Origin: Blautia sp. Marseille-P3201T
GTDB lineage: Bacteria; Bacillota; Clostridia; Lachnospirales; Lachnospiraceae
DNA length: 64,000 nt
Direction of reading: 5' to 3'
Assembly (NCBI RefSeq): GCF_900120295.1
Contig: NZ_LT635470.1
Location: forward strand, 806,001-870,000
The position numbers and the translations under genes were made by a program. A model generated the notes under the pieces. The model searched no databases. It was given only the letters and a program-made list of their open reading frames with translations, and was not told the origin of the DNA. Below, piece after piece: positions 1 to 7,900 of the stretch (its first letter is position 1; the number at the start of each line of letters is the position of its first letter).

Positions 1-154
1 TGATTGAGATACCATCCTCCTGCCACAGCACATAAAGAATACGCCCCTGTGCTCCATTAAACGCATCAATATTCTTTTCACTGAGAATCTTCTCAAAAAT
101 CCGGTCTCCAAGCTGTTTTATTTTGGTGACAAGAAATCCTCCATTCATTTCCAT
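1..154 (-). CDS. MarR-family transcriptional regulator, N-terminal part (runs off the window)
   Basis: The first 51 codons of a minus-strand gene are present; the rest lies beyond the left edge. The translation begins MEMNGGFLVTKIKQLGDR and continues through a segment ending RILYVLWQEDG, which is the usual start of a MarR winged-helix regulator (dimerisation helix, then the first helices of the DNA-binding lobe). The ATG is preceded by AGGAG at good spacing, but that ribosome binding site lies inside one arm of a perfect 17-bp inverted repeat (158-205), so the gene is probably autoregulated. MarR proteins usually bind such palindromes as dimers and release them on binding a small phenolic ligand. 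The effector and target genes cannot be told from this fragment. Confidence 0.8.
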   Translation of the reverse strand, partial: MEMNGGFLVTKIKQLGDRIFEKILSEKNIDAFNGAQGRILYVLWQEDGISI

Positions 155-157
155 ACA

Positions 158-213
158 AAAGCTCCTATATAGTAGTTTACCAAAAACATACTATATAGGA
201 GCTTTATTGTCAA
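158..213 (-). promoter_or_regulatory. Promoter and 17-bp palindromic operator of the MarR gene
   Basis: Perfect inverted repeat: arm AAAGCTCCTATATAGTA at 158-174, complement at 189-205, 14-nt loop. On the minus strand TTGACA (208-213) and TATGTT (185-190) are 17 bp apart, so one arm fills the spacer and the other covers the ribosome binding site. A repressor bound here would block transcription, and the transcript can fold to hide the AGGAG. Confidence 0.7.
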
Positions 214-269
214 CAGTTTATATGTCCTAATAGGTAAATTCCGTTTTTTTCAATTCTCCAAACTGGGAT

Positions 270-1004
270 TTACCTTCTGCTCATATAAAATATATCAATA
301 GCTTTACTTGCAAACTCTGCTGTGCCAACTCCTCCAACATCATCAATATTTTCCGTAAGTTCTCCTCCACCGGCATACATTCTTCCAAGACCGCATAAAA
401 TCTTATCAGAACATGTATAAAAATGATCTGTAATGTAATCCTGAAGTTTCCTTACCTGCAACTGCACCTGTTCATCTTCTGGGTCCATTTCTTTCATTTG
501 TCCGAATTCAACAAATAATTGCATAAACTCATTTGCAACAGTAGCTTCATCGTCTTTCGTCCAGTTCTTTGTTTTCTCTTCAAACTCCTTATACTCAGAG
601 GTTTGTCCCCATTGTTCTTTTGCTCGTTTAGAATACTCATCAATCTTTGTTGTATCAAATACTTTAAAATCCATATATTTCACTCCTATTCCTTTTATTC
701 CTCGAGCGAAACTAATAAGATTTTCAAGATGCTCTTTTTTCATAGTTAGCAATTCAATCTGCTGCTCTAATGCTTTGTTCCTGTCAAAGTTAGGGGCATC
801 AATTATCTTTTTAATCTCCTTAAGCGGAAATTCCAATTCTTTAAACAGTAAAATTTGTTGCAGCCTTTCCAAGGATGTATCGTCATACAACCTATAACCT
901 GACTCTGTATATTCAATAGGTTTTAAGAGACCAATGGTATCATAATACTGCAGAGTGCGTATACTCACTCCTGTTAATTTACTTACCTCATTCACTGTCA
1001 TCAT
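270..1004 (-). CDS. MerR-family regulator with TipAS-like effector domain
   Basis: The N-terminus (MMTVNEVSKLTGVSIRTLQY) is a classic MerR winged helix, followed by a helix that dimerises as a coiled coil. The C-terminal ~130 residues match the TipAS antibiotic-recognition type (the EQWGQTSEY start and the long helical region ending near FYMSRR). TipA-like proteins bind thiopeptides or other drugs and activate promoters with overlong spacers. The frame stays open to 1061, but a promoter lies at 1031-1061 and GAGGAGG at 1013-1019 sits about 8 nt from the ATG at 1004, so that start is chosen; an ATG at 1010 is the alternative. No adjacent efflux gene is seen in the window, so its target may be the divergent MarR-side region or only itself. 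Confidence 0.85.
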   Translation of the reverse strand: MMTVNEVSKLTGVSIRTLQYYDTIGLLKPIEYTESGYRLYDDTSLERLQQILLFKELEFPLKEIKKIIDAPNFDRNKALEQQIELLTMKKEHLENLISFARGIKGIGVKYMDFKVFDTTKIDEYSKRAKEQWGQTSEYKEFEEKTKNWTKDDEATVANEFMQLFVEFGQMKEMDPEDEQVQLQVRKLQDYITDHFYTCSDKILCGLGRMYAGGGELTENIDDVGGVGTAEFASKAIDIFYMSRR

Positions 1005-1030
1005 TGTCATTTCCTCCTCTCGATAAACAT

Positions 1031-1061
1031 ATCGTAAACTATTACGTTGCGTAGGAGTCAA
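1031..1061 (-). promoter_or_regulatory. MerR-type promoter with 19-bp spacer and dyad
   Basis: On the minus strand TTGACT (1056-1061) and TACGAT (1031-1036) are separated by 19 bp. The spacer holds an imperfect dyad at 1038-1058 (ACTCCTACG against ACTATTACG, 7 of 9 matching). This is the geometry MerR proteins untwist, and it lies directly upstream of the MerR gene, so autoregulation is likely. Confidence 0.65.
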
Positions 1062-1577
1062 TAGTTTTTCAAAGAAATTTTCAAAATTAACAGCTTGATA
1101 AATTCTAATTTATCATTTTCTTTCAGTATATCATAATTATAATCTTTCCACAAAACAAAAAATTTTAATTCCTACGGATTTTTCTACAAAGCATATAACC
1201 ACATATTATTACACTTCATCAAAAAAACTTTCTAACCCTATATTGAAAAATCGTAACTGAATATCCGACATTCTATCCATCAATAGTTTCTCTTTAACAA
1301 ATATCATCTTAGTACGGTATCCTGTTCCATCTGGTGTAAGTTTTACTACACTTATTATAACTTCAAAAGCAAACGCCCAAACTGCTTTCTTATTAAAAAA
1401 ACTTAGAAGAGACATTCTCCTCTAAGCCTTTATACTTTATCATAGAATACTTTTTACTTTTATATTTCCTCATGGTCACGATGCTTTTTTCGCTTAAATC
1501 CTACCTTTTGAACACAGGATATTACATGTAAAGATTTTACCCCACTAAAGACTCTTACCTCACCTCATAAACTATAA
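1062..1577. other. A+T-rich intergenic stretch with one doubtful small ORF
   Basis: No convincing gene. A 68-codon minus-strand ORF at 1209-1415 has no recognised family and no good ribosome binding site; it may be chance or a gene remnant. The right edge of this stretch (1572-1577, CTATAA) is repeated just beyond the IS3-family element at 2920-2925. Confidence 0.4.
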
Positions 1578-1663
1578 TGGTCTCATAAATTAAGACACTT
1601 TTTCGGACATTTTTTAATGAATCTGATATACTAAATTCAGTATGAAAGAGAGGATTCATAATT

Positions 1664-2011
1664 ATGTCCAGACAAAGAAGAAACTTTAGTGCCAAATTTA
1701 AATCAGACCTAGTAATTGAGCTACTTAAGGGTGAAAAAGATCTCAACACCCTGGCAACTGAAAATAATATCCAACCAAACCTGCTTCGCAATTGGAAGAA
1801 AGAATTTCTGAATAATGCTTCGGCTGTATTTGATGACAAGCGTGAAGAAAATCTCAAAGAAAAGCTTGCCGAAGAACGCAAAGAGAAAGCAGAGTATGCG
1901 AAAAAGGTTGGTCAGTTAACAATGCAGGTTGACTGGCTCAAAAAAAAATCTGAAGAAATTTGTGGACCAGACTACGAGAGTAAATTTAGTCCGAAACCTT
2001 TTGACGACTAA
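1664..2011 (+). CDS. IS3-family transposase OrfA
   Basis: 115 residues with an N-terminal helix-turn-helix of the IS3 OrfA type (SAKFKSDLVIELLKG, then NNIQPNLLRNWKKEF) and a leucine-zipper-like charged helix that mediates OrfA/OrfAB association. It normally binds the IS ends and is fused to OrfB by frameshifting near its 3' end. A run of nine A at 1940-1948, within the WLKKK codons, is the obvious slippage site, and OrfA runs on 63 nt past it. OrfB lies in the +1 frame relative to OrfA, not the -1 frame typical of the family. Confidence 0.85.
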   Translation: MSRQRRNFSAKFKSDLVIELLKGEKDLNTLATENNIQPNLLRNWKKEFLNNASAVFDDKREENLKEKLAEERKEKAEYAKKVGQLTMQVDWLKKKSEEICGPDYESKFSPKPFDD

Positions 2012-2819
2012 AGAACTCCCTGCTTCTGTTGGAGCAAAACTGCTCGATATTAACCGTACAAGCATTTATTATAAAAGCTTGCCCGTCTCAGAAGAAGAGT
2101 TGGAATGCAAAGCGATTATTGATCATCTGCATACAGACAATCCAACTTGGGGAGCAAGGCAAATGTCGGCACAGCTGAAAAACAGGGGATATCATGTGGG
2201 ACGCCGCAAAGCACGTCGGTATATGAATGAAATGGATATTTGTCCTATTTATCCTAAAATGAATCTTTCTAAGCGTATGCAACAGGCCAAAGTATGTCCA
2301 TATCTTCTACAAAATGCCGTAATTGATGCTCCGAATCAGGCATGGTCCATTGATATTACCTACATTCCAATCAAGCACGGATTTCTTTATTTAACTGCTG
2401 TTATTGACTGGTACAGTCGTTGTATCGTTGGTTGGGAAGTTGATGATACCCTAGATACCAGAATGGTTATTAACGCTCTTAAAAAGGCATTTAAAACAGC
2501 AAAACCGCAGATTTTAAATTCAGATCAAGGGTGTCAGTTTACAAGCCAGCGATACATTGACTTTGTGAAAGAAAATGGCATCCGTCAAAGCATGGATGGA
2601 AAAAGTCGCTGGGCTGACAATATCATGATTGAGCGTTGGTTTCGCAGCTTCAAGTATGAGGAAGCGTATCTGACGCAATACAACAACATCAAGGAAGCAA
2701 GAACTGCTATTGGTCGCTATATTCACACATACAACTTTGAGCGATGCCATTCTGCCCTTGGTTATAAAACACCAGCTGAATGCTACTATCCGGCAATGCT
2801 TCTGCCGTATGTAGCTTAA
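1929..2819 (+). CDS. IS3-family transposase OrfB (DDE integrase)
   Basis: The catalytic subunit. After a HTH_21-like segment (GARQMSAQLKNRGYHVG) comes an rve-type retroviral-integrase core: first Asp in WSIDITYI, second Asp in NSDQGCQFTS, and the Glu within the conserved tail (FRSFKYEEAY to the NFERCHSALGYKTPAE motif). The independent frame opens with a TTG at 1929, with no clear ribosome binding site, so expression probably depends on slippage from OrfA at the A9 run (1940-1948). The core looks full length and intact. Confidence 0.85.
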   Translation: MTGSKKNLKKFVDQTTRVNLVRNLLTTKELPASVGAKLLDINRTSIYYKSLPVSEEELECKAIIDHLHTDNPTWGARQMSAQLKNRGYHVGRRKARRYMNEMDICPIYPKMNLSKRMQQAKVCPYLLQNAVIDAPNQAWSIDITYIPIKHGFLYLTAVIDWYSRCIVGWEVDDTLDTRMVINALKKAFKTAKPQILNSDQGCQFTSQRYIDFVKENGIRQSMDGKSRWADNIMIERWFRSFKYEEAYLTQYNNIKEARTAIGRYIHTYNFERCHSALGYKTPAECYYPAMLLPYVA

Positions 2820-3045
2820 TGCATATACGGATCAGGGACCTTTTCTCTGATTCCAGGTAACTACCAATCATATCAGTTCATTATAAAAACCTTAGATTTT
2901 TGTCTTGACAACTGAACCACTATAAACAACCTTCACAAAAACGCCTCTTTTGTTACATCTATATGTAAAGAACTATCTGCTTTTTTACATTTAAAACACG
3001 CTATACCAAATTGTAAAGATTTTACTTTCAAATTTATTTATAAAA

Positions 3046-3083
3046 AAAGCTGTAAGATTCCACTATTAGAATTCTTACAGCTT
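3046..3083 (-). terminator. Strong hairpin, probable intrinsic terminator
   Basis: The arms AAAGCTGTAAGATTC and its near-perfect complement (one bulge) flank a short loop. On the minus strand the stem is followed by a run of seven T. It would end minus-strand transcription coming from the island. Confidence 0.6.
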
Positions 3084-3224
3084 TCATTCTCATCATGTCA
3101 CATCCCTAAATTATAATTATTTATCTTGTAACACTCACACAAAAATCTATGGGTTATTTTCGGGTTATTTCTTCCACACAAATACCTTCCAAGTATTGAT
3201 TTTACTGACTTTTTAAGGAGTTCT
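3084..3224. other. Noncoding DNA at the left border of the island
   Basis: No gene. It contains closely spaced GGGTTATT motifs (about 3151-3170), the kind of short direct repeat seen near recombinase attachment sites, but no phosphatase coding sequence follows the truncated start at 3225-3263. Confidence 0.4.
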
Positions 3225-3440
3225 TCAAAGAGTGCCGTGGCACACGAAAAGTATTTTTATCATTGTTTTGTTTCTCCTTAATTTGCCCGGAAATGCCCTG
3301 TTTTGCAAGGTTTTCTGGGATTATTGTGATATGCTCTAAAATTACAGATTGTGGCAAATCAGAGCAGAATTGAGCACGTTGTTACTACCTGTTAGTAGTA
3401 AAATTGGTAGTAAAACGAAGATTCTTACTACTAAGAATCA
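3225..3440 (-). repeat. Attachment-site-like border A: regenerated 5' end of an LMW protein tyrosine phosphatase gene
   Basis: On the minus strand, AAGGAG precedes an ATG at 3263 that encodes MIKILFVCHGTL and then a stop (3225-3227). KILFVCHG is the signature start of low-molecular-weight protein tyrosine phosphatases, whose next residues are normally NICRSP. The same arrangement, with about 75-80% similar DNA, occurs at 17714-17930. Both copies share a core TGCCACGGCACTC (3229-3241 here), and both carry TAGTAG-type repeats at the far end (CTACTAACAGGTAGT). I infer an element end that supplies a replacement promoter, ribosome binding site and first codons to the target gene. Confidence 0.6.
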
Positions 3441-3441
3441 A

Positions 3442-4911
3442 TCAAATATCTTCTTTATTCACAACCAATTGATCAATTAAATTTTCTTTCAATTCTATTT
3501 CATGAATCTCAGGAAAAGAATAACAATAAATAGAGGCAATAATTATTTGATTTTCACTAAAATCACGCTTTAAAATATTCATCATCAAATCAATATTCTC
3601 TTGATCAACTTCTTTTCCTCTTGGAGAATCAAGAATAATTGGTAATTTTATTTGTAGATGTTTTTCAAGTTCCACAATATACGCCATCTTAAATGCAAAC
3701 ACCGTTTTATGAAGCACGGCTCCTGTCAGTTCTTTTAAATTCGATGTAAATAAATATTTTTTAGTAATGCTTTCTGCATCTCCAATGCCTAATTCTTTCG
3801 CATATTTAACTATTGTTTGGTAAAGTGACAAAACAACTGCATTATCACTTCTTGATATTTTAGCAATCTCATCCCGAACACTTTTTAATTCTTTTTCGAT
3901 TTTTTCAATTTCCTTTTTTATCACAATTTGATTCATTGGAATAGACACAATTCTTTTATCAAATGCAGCAGCAACCGAATCCGATTCAAAAAAAGAAAGT
4001 TGATCATTTTCCTTTTCTTGTTCACGTTGTATTTTTTCTATTTTAGAAACCACAGCAGCCAATTCACATGACAACATTTTTTTCTTTGCTATCAATAAGT
4101 CAATTGCATCATTTAAACCAACAATATTATCTTTAGTCACGGTTATGCACTGTCCCTCATCAGTTCTTACCAGTAATTTCATATCTGCAACAAATTCTTG
4201 AAATTTTTTATTTCCAGATATACTCTGATTAACTCTGCTAATTTCCCTCCTAATCGAAGACTGTTTCATTCTTAACTGTTCAAGTTCAATGTCAGTTTTT
4301 TCTTGATATGTATCATCAATCAAGCTATCTTCATTTATACTGTCCCTGTATTGTGCTATACTGAACATTTGTTTATATTTAGATAAGTCTGCTACAAGCT
4401 TTTTTTCTTTTAAAATTAACCCAGAACAATCTTTACCCGAAATTCCTCTAACAAGTTCATCTATATTAAAATGTATGCTTCCAATAACTACTCCTCTATT
4501 TATTAATAGCGTCCACCCTTTCTCCTGATCAAAATAAAAAGTTCCTAATAAATTGTTTAAAATTTCTTCATTTTCCGTATTAAATATTTTTGAATGAAGC
4601 TCCCTTATTTGTTCTGGTAATACATATATTTTTTCCTCATTACCACAAATAAATGATATAGTCGAATTACTTTCTCTGGTTAAATATACACACTTCCTAT
4701 TATCAAGAACCAATTGTACTTTTACAAAACATTTCTCAAATTTTATTTTTTTTGTACTTGGTATCGAATACCCTAATGCATATAATATAAATCTTACTAA
4801 AGTAGTTTTTCCGCAACTATTTTTTTCGCTATAAATCAAATTTGCATTAGTTCCAAATGAAATATTTCGTTCAAATAGACCATCTCGAATATAAATTGAT
4901 TTTATTAACAC
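3442..4911 (-). CDS. ABC/RecF-like ATPase of a nuclease-ATPase defence pair
   Basis: 489 residues. The N-terminal half-domain has a Walker A variant SEKNSCGKTT (about residues 28-37). A central charged, heptad-like region (about 190-340) is probably coiled coil. The C-terminal half-domain has a signature-like ELTGAVLHKTVFAFKMAY and a Walker B LPIILDSPRGKE, followed by IIASIY. This is the architecture of small SMC/RecF-type ATPases in ABC three-component and related anti-phage systems, where ATP-driven sensing licenses a partner nuclease. The gene overlaps the upstream effector gene by 7 nt, so they are translationally coupled. It ends about 180 bp from border A, making it the border-proximal cargo. 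The assignment to defence is by analogy. Confidence 0.7.
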   Translation of the reverse strand: MLIKSIYIRDGLFERNISFGTNANLIYSEKNSCGKTTLVRFILYALGYSIPSTKKIKFEKCFVKVQLVLDNRKCVYLTRESNSTISFICGNEEKIYVLPEQIRELHSKIFNTENEEILNNLLGTFYFDQEKGWTLLINRGVVIGSIHFNIDELVRGISGKDCSGLILKEKKLVADLSKYKQMFSIAQYRDSINEDSLIDDTYQEKTDIELEQLRMKQSSIRREISRVNQSISGNKKFQEFVADMKLLVRTDEGQCITVTKDNIVGLNDAIDLLIAKKKMLSCELAAVVSKIEKIQREQEKENDQLSFFESDSVAAAFDKRIVSIPMNQIVIKKEIEKIEKELKSVRDEIAKISRSDNAVVLSLYQTIVKYAKELGIGDAESITKKYLFTSNLKELTGAVLHKTVFAFKMAYIVELEKHLQIKLPIILDSPRGKEVDQENIDLMMNILKRDFSENQIIIASIYCYSFPEIHEIELKENLIDQLVVNKEDI

Positions 4912-5914
4912 AATTTCACTCCTTTCTTGATTCGATCTATTGTAAAGCGTCTTTTTATGATATTATGTATGACAATTTTTGCAAGTGCCTCCTGTATCTC
5001 TTCTTCCACACCATCAACGGCAAATTCTGAAATATAGTCTTTCCACTGAATTTCTATAAATTCATTTAATTTTTCACTTTGCTTTTTTTCTGTCTTAAAA
5101 TTGTTATAATCACTTAAAATTTTTATAAAAAACTCGCACTGCTCACAGTGTGAATTAATTACCTCAGAATACCTATTTACCACTTCTTCATACACGCCAG
5201 AATCAAACTGCTCCAGAAACGAATCTTCACATTGTTCAATTTCTGTTATTTGTACAAGAATGGGCCATATAATATCTTTTTTGTCAATTTTATAGCCGAA
5301 TCTTTTTTCCCGCCATTATCAAATACTTGCCAATGCCATGTTTCTAACATCTTCCTTCCAATTCCAGAAATGCTTATATTCAAATTCCCCATAAAATCGT
5401 TTATGCATTCCATAATGACTTTATATCTTTCATTTTCGTCATCTGTTTCAAAAGGTAAAACTTGTATTTTTAATTTATCAGTATCAAGAGGTTTCTCCAT
5501 TTTTGATAAATATCTGTCAACTATCTCCTCAGCCGATGGCGGTAATGTATTATAATTCCTATGTGCATGCCCGTAAAAAACATTTCTAGACTTATCATCA
5601 TTGAAGGGATTGGGTGAATTAGTAATTACAATTAATTCCTTTGCATCAACCCTTTCTCCAGCCTCTGATAATGATGTGAGTGCTTTTTTTAAATTTTTTC
5701 TCACATTAACAAAATCGGAACTCGCTTTTTCGACTGCTTTCGCTTGAGCCAATATCATCTTTCCAGAGGAAAGCTCTAATTCTATATCCTCATAATTACC
5801 TTCGAGACAAATTTTTTCCACATCTTCTATATTTTCCAAGAAAAGAACTATTGCAGCATTAACCTGAAAATCGAATCCAAAAACAACCGCATCTGCTCTA
5901 CGACTCCTTTCCAC
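4905..5914 (-). CDS. DUF4297/Cap4-like nuclease effector, reading frame broken at a slippery A6 run
   Basis: The first frame (GTG at 5914, GGAGG upstream) gives 222 residues. Its N-terminus carries a restriction-like nuclease core: Glu42-Asp43 in NYEDIELEL, then Gln57-x-Lys59 in AQAKA, as in DUF4297/Cap4 effectors. It stops at 5246. Sequence upstream of the second frame (4905-5195, GTG) is open in that frame back to the A6 run at 5277-5282 and reads DIIWPILVQITEIEQ, which continues the first frame sensibly. The junction is A AAA AAG, the dnaX-type -1 slippery heptamer; a -1 shift there yields one 336-residue protein. Either this is programmed frameshifting or one A was lost from an A7 run and the gene is dead. 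It is coupled to the ATPase downstream. Confidence 0.65.
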
Positions 5915-5979
5915 CCTTCTTCACCTCCATTTCACATTCTATTTTATATTATATCGTCATTTTCACTTCTTTTCCACAG

Positions 5980-6010
5980 AAAAAAACGCCCCAGCCTAAT
6001 GCTAGAGCGT
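5980..6010 (-). terminator. Intrinsic terminator of the integrase operon
   Basis: On the minus strand ACGCTCTAGC pairs with GCTGGGGCGT (with G-U pairs) around a short loop and is followed by seven T. It lies 16 bp after the integrase stop, separating it from the downstream nuclease-ATPase pair. Confidence 0.8.
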
Positions 6011-6025
6011 CATCCCACTTTCATA

Positions 6026-7306
6026 TTAAATTACCTTAAACATTTTCTGTGACATCGGTTTCTCCTTCTTCTGCTCAACCTCCGCCTGTGCTTTCCTAAA
6101 CTCTTCCATCCGTTTCAATTCTTCCTCAGCATCATCGAATCCGATATGCGTGTACACATTCATTGTAACCGATATATCCGAATGCCCCATAAGGTACTGT
6201 AGTGTCTTAGGATTCATTCCCGATTTTGCCATATTCGAGCAATAGGTGTGTCTGCATACATGAGGTGTAATATTTGGCATCTGTACTCGGTAAATGTCAT
6301 TGTATCTACCGACCATATGATTGAAACGATGTTGCCAGTGCATTGCCACAAGTGGCATTCCATTATCATCGTAAAACAGGAATCCGCTATATCCATCTAT
6401 GGCTTTCTCCACTTTCGGTGCATTTCTATCCTCAATGATTGCCTGAAACATCTGTGCCACATCCTCCGTGATTGGTAATACTCTTGTTCCGGCATCCGTC
6501 TTTGTGGTTTCTATGATGTATCGCATATCTGATGTTCTCTGCAACTGATGGTCGATGTTCACAGTTCTATTCTCAAGATCAATGTCCTTCAGCGTCAAGC
6601 CACAAAATTCTGATATTCTCATTCCCGTATGAAAGAGTATGTACACCACTTCATAGTATTTGCAGTACACCACATCGTCATGCACAAACTTTAGGAACTT
6701 TCTCATCTGCTCTTTTGTGACTGCCTCTCTTGTGACTGCGTCATTTACCAATACCCCGGCAAGCTGGAATCCGAATGGATTCTTTACCAGAATGTCATCA
6801 TCCACCGCCATCTGAAAGGCCGGGCGCAGCACTCCACGAATAGTATGAATAGAACTGTAGCTTTTCCCATCTTCCTGCTGCAATTTTATAAGGAATAACT
6901 TTGCATCGGAAGTTTTCACACTTCGTATCGTCTTTTTGCCAAATGCTTCCTTCGCAAGTAATCTCTGTACTGTAACATATCCCTGTTTCGTACTTTGCCT
7001 TACTCCTGTCTTTGTTTTCAAATATCGGTCTACCAGTTCACAGACAGTCATCTGTCCGTCCACGATATTTACAAGCAAATCCAAATCTGTGTTTACCTGT
7101 TTTTCCAACTCACGAAGGGAAAGGCATGGCTTTTTGCCCTTTGGAAGTTTATCCGTAGGTTCCAGTTTCCAACTGTATACAAAATGTGGTTTTCCATCAA
7201 TATGATATTTATATTGATATTTTCCGTCTGCCCTTATACTCTCTCCCGGTCTTAATACCCTGCGTTTGGAATCGCGCCTTGTCTGTCCTCTTCCTGCCTT
7301 TAACAT
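6026..7306 (-). CDS. int: Tn916-type tyrosine recombinase (integrase)
   Basis: 426 residues with the domains of Tn916-like integrases: N-terminal arm-binding AP2-like domain (about 15-90), SAM-like core-binding domain (about 95-180) and catalytic domain (about 195-395). All catalytic residues are visible: Arg230 in HTGMRISE, Lys269, His349-x-x-Arg352 in TPHVCRHTY, His375 in LMGHSD and the nucleophile Tyr385 in MNVYTH. It would cut and rejoin attachment-site cores, probably the repeated TGCCACGGCACTC. The ATG overlaps the stop of the excisionase-like gene upstream (TAATG), with AGGAGG as ribosome binding site. The family prefers A+T-rich or gene-internal targets; the phosphatase 5' end as target is my inference from the borders. 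Confidence 0.93.
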   Translation of the reverse strand: MLKAGRGQTRRDSKRRVLRPGESIRADGKYQYKYHIDGKPHFVYSWKLEPTDKLPKGKKPCLSLRELEKQVNTDLDLLVNIVDGQMTVCELVDRYLKTKTGVRQSTKQGYVTVQRLLAKEAFGKKTIRSVKTSDAKLFLIKLQQEDGKSYSSIHTIRGVLRPAFQMAVDDDILVKNPFGFQLAGVLVNDAVTREAVTKEQMRKFLKFVHDDVVYCKYYEVVYILFHTGMRISEFCGLTLKDIDLENRTVNIDHQLQRTSDMRYIIETTKTDAGTRVLPITEDVAQMFQAIIEDRNAPKVEKAIDGYSGFLFYDDNGMPLVAMHWQHRFNHMVGRYNDIYRVQMPNITPHVCRHTYCSNMAKSGMNPKTLQYLMGHSDISVTMNVYTHIGFDDAEEELKRMEEFRKAQAEVEQKKEKPMSQKMFKVI

Positions 7307-7515
7307 TATCCCCGCCTCCTTAGTTCTGGATGGTTACGCAGATACTTTTCAAAGGCTACACGAAGTATCAGCTTGCGTTCTCCGTAGTATGCCAGAAAAT
7401 CTTCTCCATCCGTATTACTCAATAAATCATAAAATTTTCTCCGGCTCAAAACAAAATATTCAATTGCCTCAGAAGGATTTAAAATATCTTTTTCTGCTAA
7501 ACTTGGTCTTGCCAT
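7306..7515 (-). CDS. Small excisionase-like DNA-binding protein (DUF6462-like)
   Basis: 69 residues from the ATG at 7515, which is preceded by AAAGGAAG. The longer open frame upstream lacks a ribosome binding site. The sequence (LNPSEAIEYFVLSRRKFYDL, then a C-terminal basic end) has the winged-helix layout of excisionase-type proteins: helix-turn-helix near the N-terminus and an arginine-rich tail. It is coupled to the integrase by a 1-nt overlap, so it probably directs recombination towards excision. No close family is certain. Confidence 0.65.
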   Translation of the reverse strand: MARPSLAEKDILNPSEAIEYFVLSRRKFYDLLSNTDGEDFLAYYGERKLILRVAFEKYLRNHPELRRRG

Positions 7516-7625
7516 AAAAGTACTTCCTTTCTGCCAAAAGTGGCTGTTTTCACAGGTTCTCGAGGTCATACTATATATCACTCTAAACGCTGATAATATC
7601 AACTACTTTCGGCAGACAAACGGAA

Positions 7626-7850
7626 TTATATCTCCGAAGAGGCACTGATAAATTTTTCAAACTGCGGGCGGATAATCAGATACCTGTTTCCACTGAATAC
7701 CGCAAATCTTCCTCTGTTATCTTCTGCCAGTCTACGCATTTTCTTTGTCCCGATATTAAAATACGATGCTGCTTCTTTGATTGTCAGTGTGTACTTTTCA
7801 CTCACAGGGACAAGTGTATTTTCCGTAGTATCATGTTTTTCTATTGCCAT
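7626..7850 (-). CDS. xis: Excisionase (Tn916 Xis-like)
   Basis: 74 residues from the ATG at 7850, with AAGGAGG at ideal spacing. It carries the LTIKEAASYFNIGTKKMRRL helix-turn-helix and the FAVFSGNRYLIIRPQFEKF wing typical of Tn916-family Xis proteins, which bend attachment-site DNA to favour excision. Two excisionase-like genes in a row (with 7306-7515) is notable; one may instead act as a regulator. Confidence 0.75.
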   Translation of the reverse strand: MAIEKHDTTENTLVPVSEKYTLTIKEAASYFNIGTKKMRRLAEDNRGRFAVFSGNRYLIIRPQFEKFISASSEI

Positions 7851-7900
7851 GTGCAATCCTCCTTCCATACGGGCTGCAGTATTTCCACAGCCCCAACTGC

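Larger units (their letters stand above)
1578..2919 (+). mobile_element. IS3-family insertion sequence
   Basis: Two overlapping ORFs (OrfA helix-turn-helix, OrfB DDE integrase) lie between imperfect terminal inverted repeats. The left end reads TGGTCTCATAAATTAAGACA; the right end, reverse-complemented, reads TGGTTCAGTTGTCAAGACA (one gap, several mismatches). The hexamer CTATAA lies immediately outside both ends (1572-1577 and 2920-2925). That is longer than the 3-5 bp duplications usual for IS3, so it may be chance or a slightly misplaced edge. The element sits in intergenic DNA and disrupts no visible gene. Confidence 0.8.

Noticed and set aside
1209-1415. Small ORF of 68 codons as a gene
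   Set aside because: No ribosome binding site of the quality seen elsewhere, no family recognised, A+T-rich surroundings; kept only as a note in the intergenic entry.
4905-5195. Separate 96-aa ABC-3C 'middle component' gene
   Set aside because: Its frame is open upstream of the GTG back to the A6 run and continues the nuclease protein sensibly, so it is more likely the C-terminal part of one frameshifted gene.
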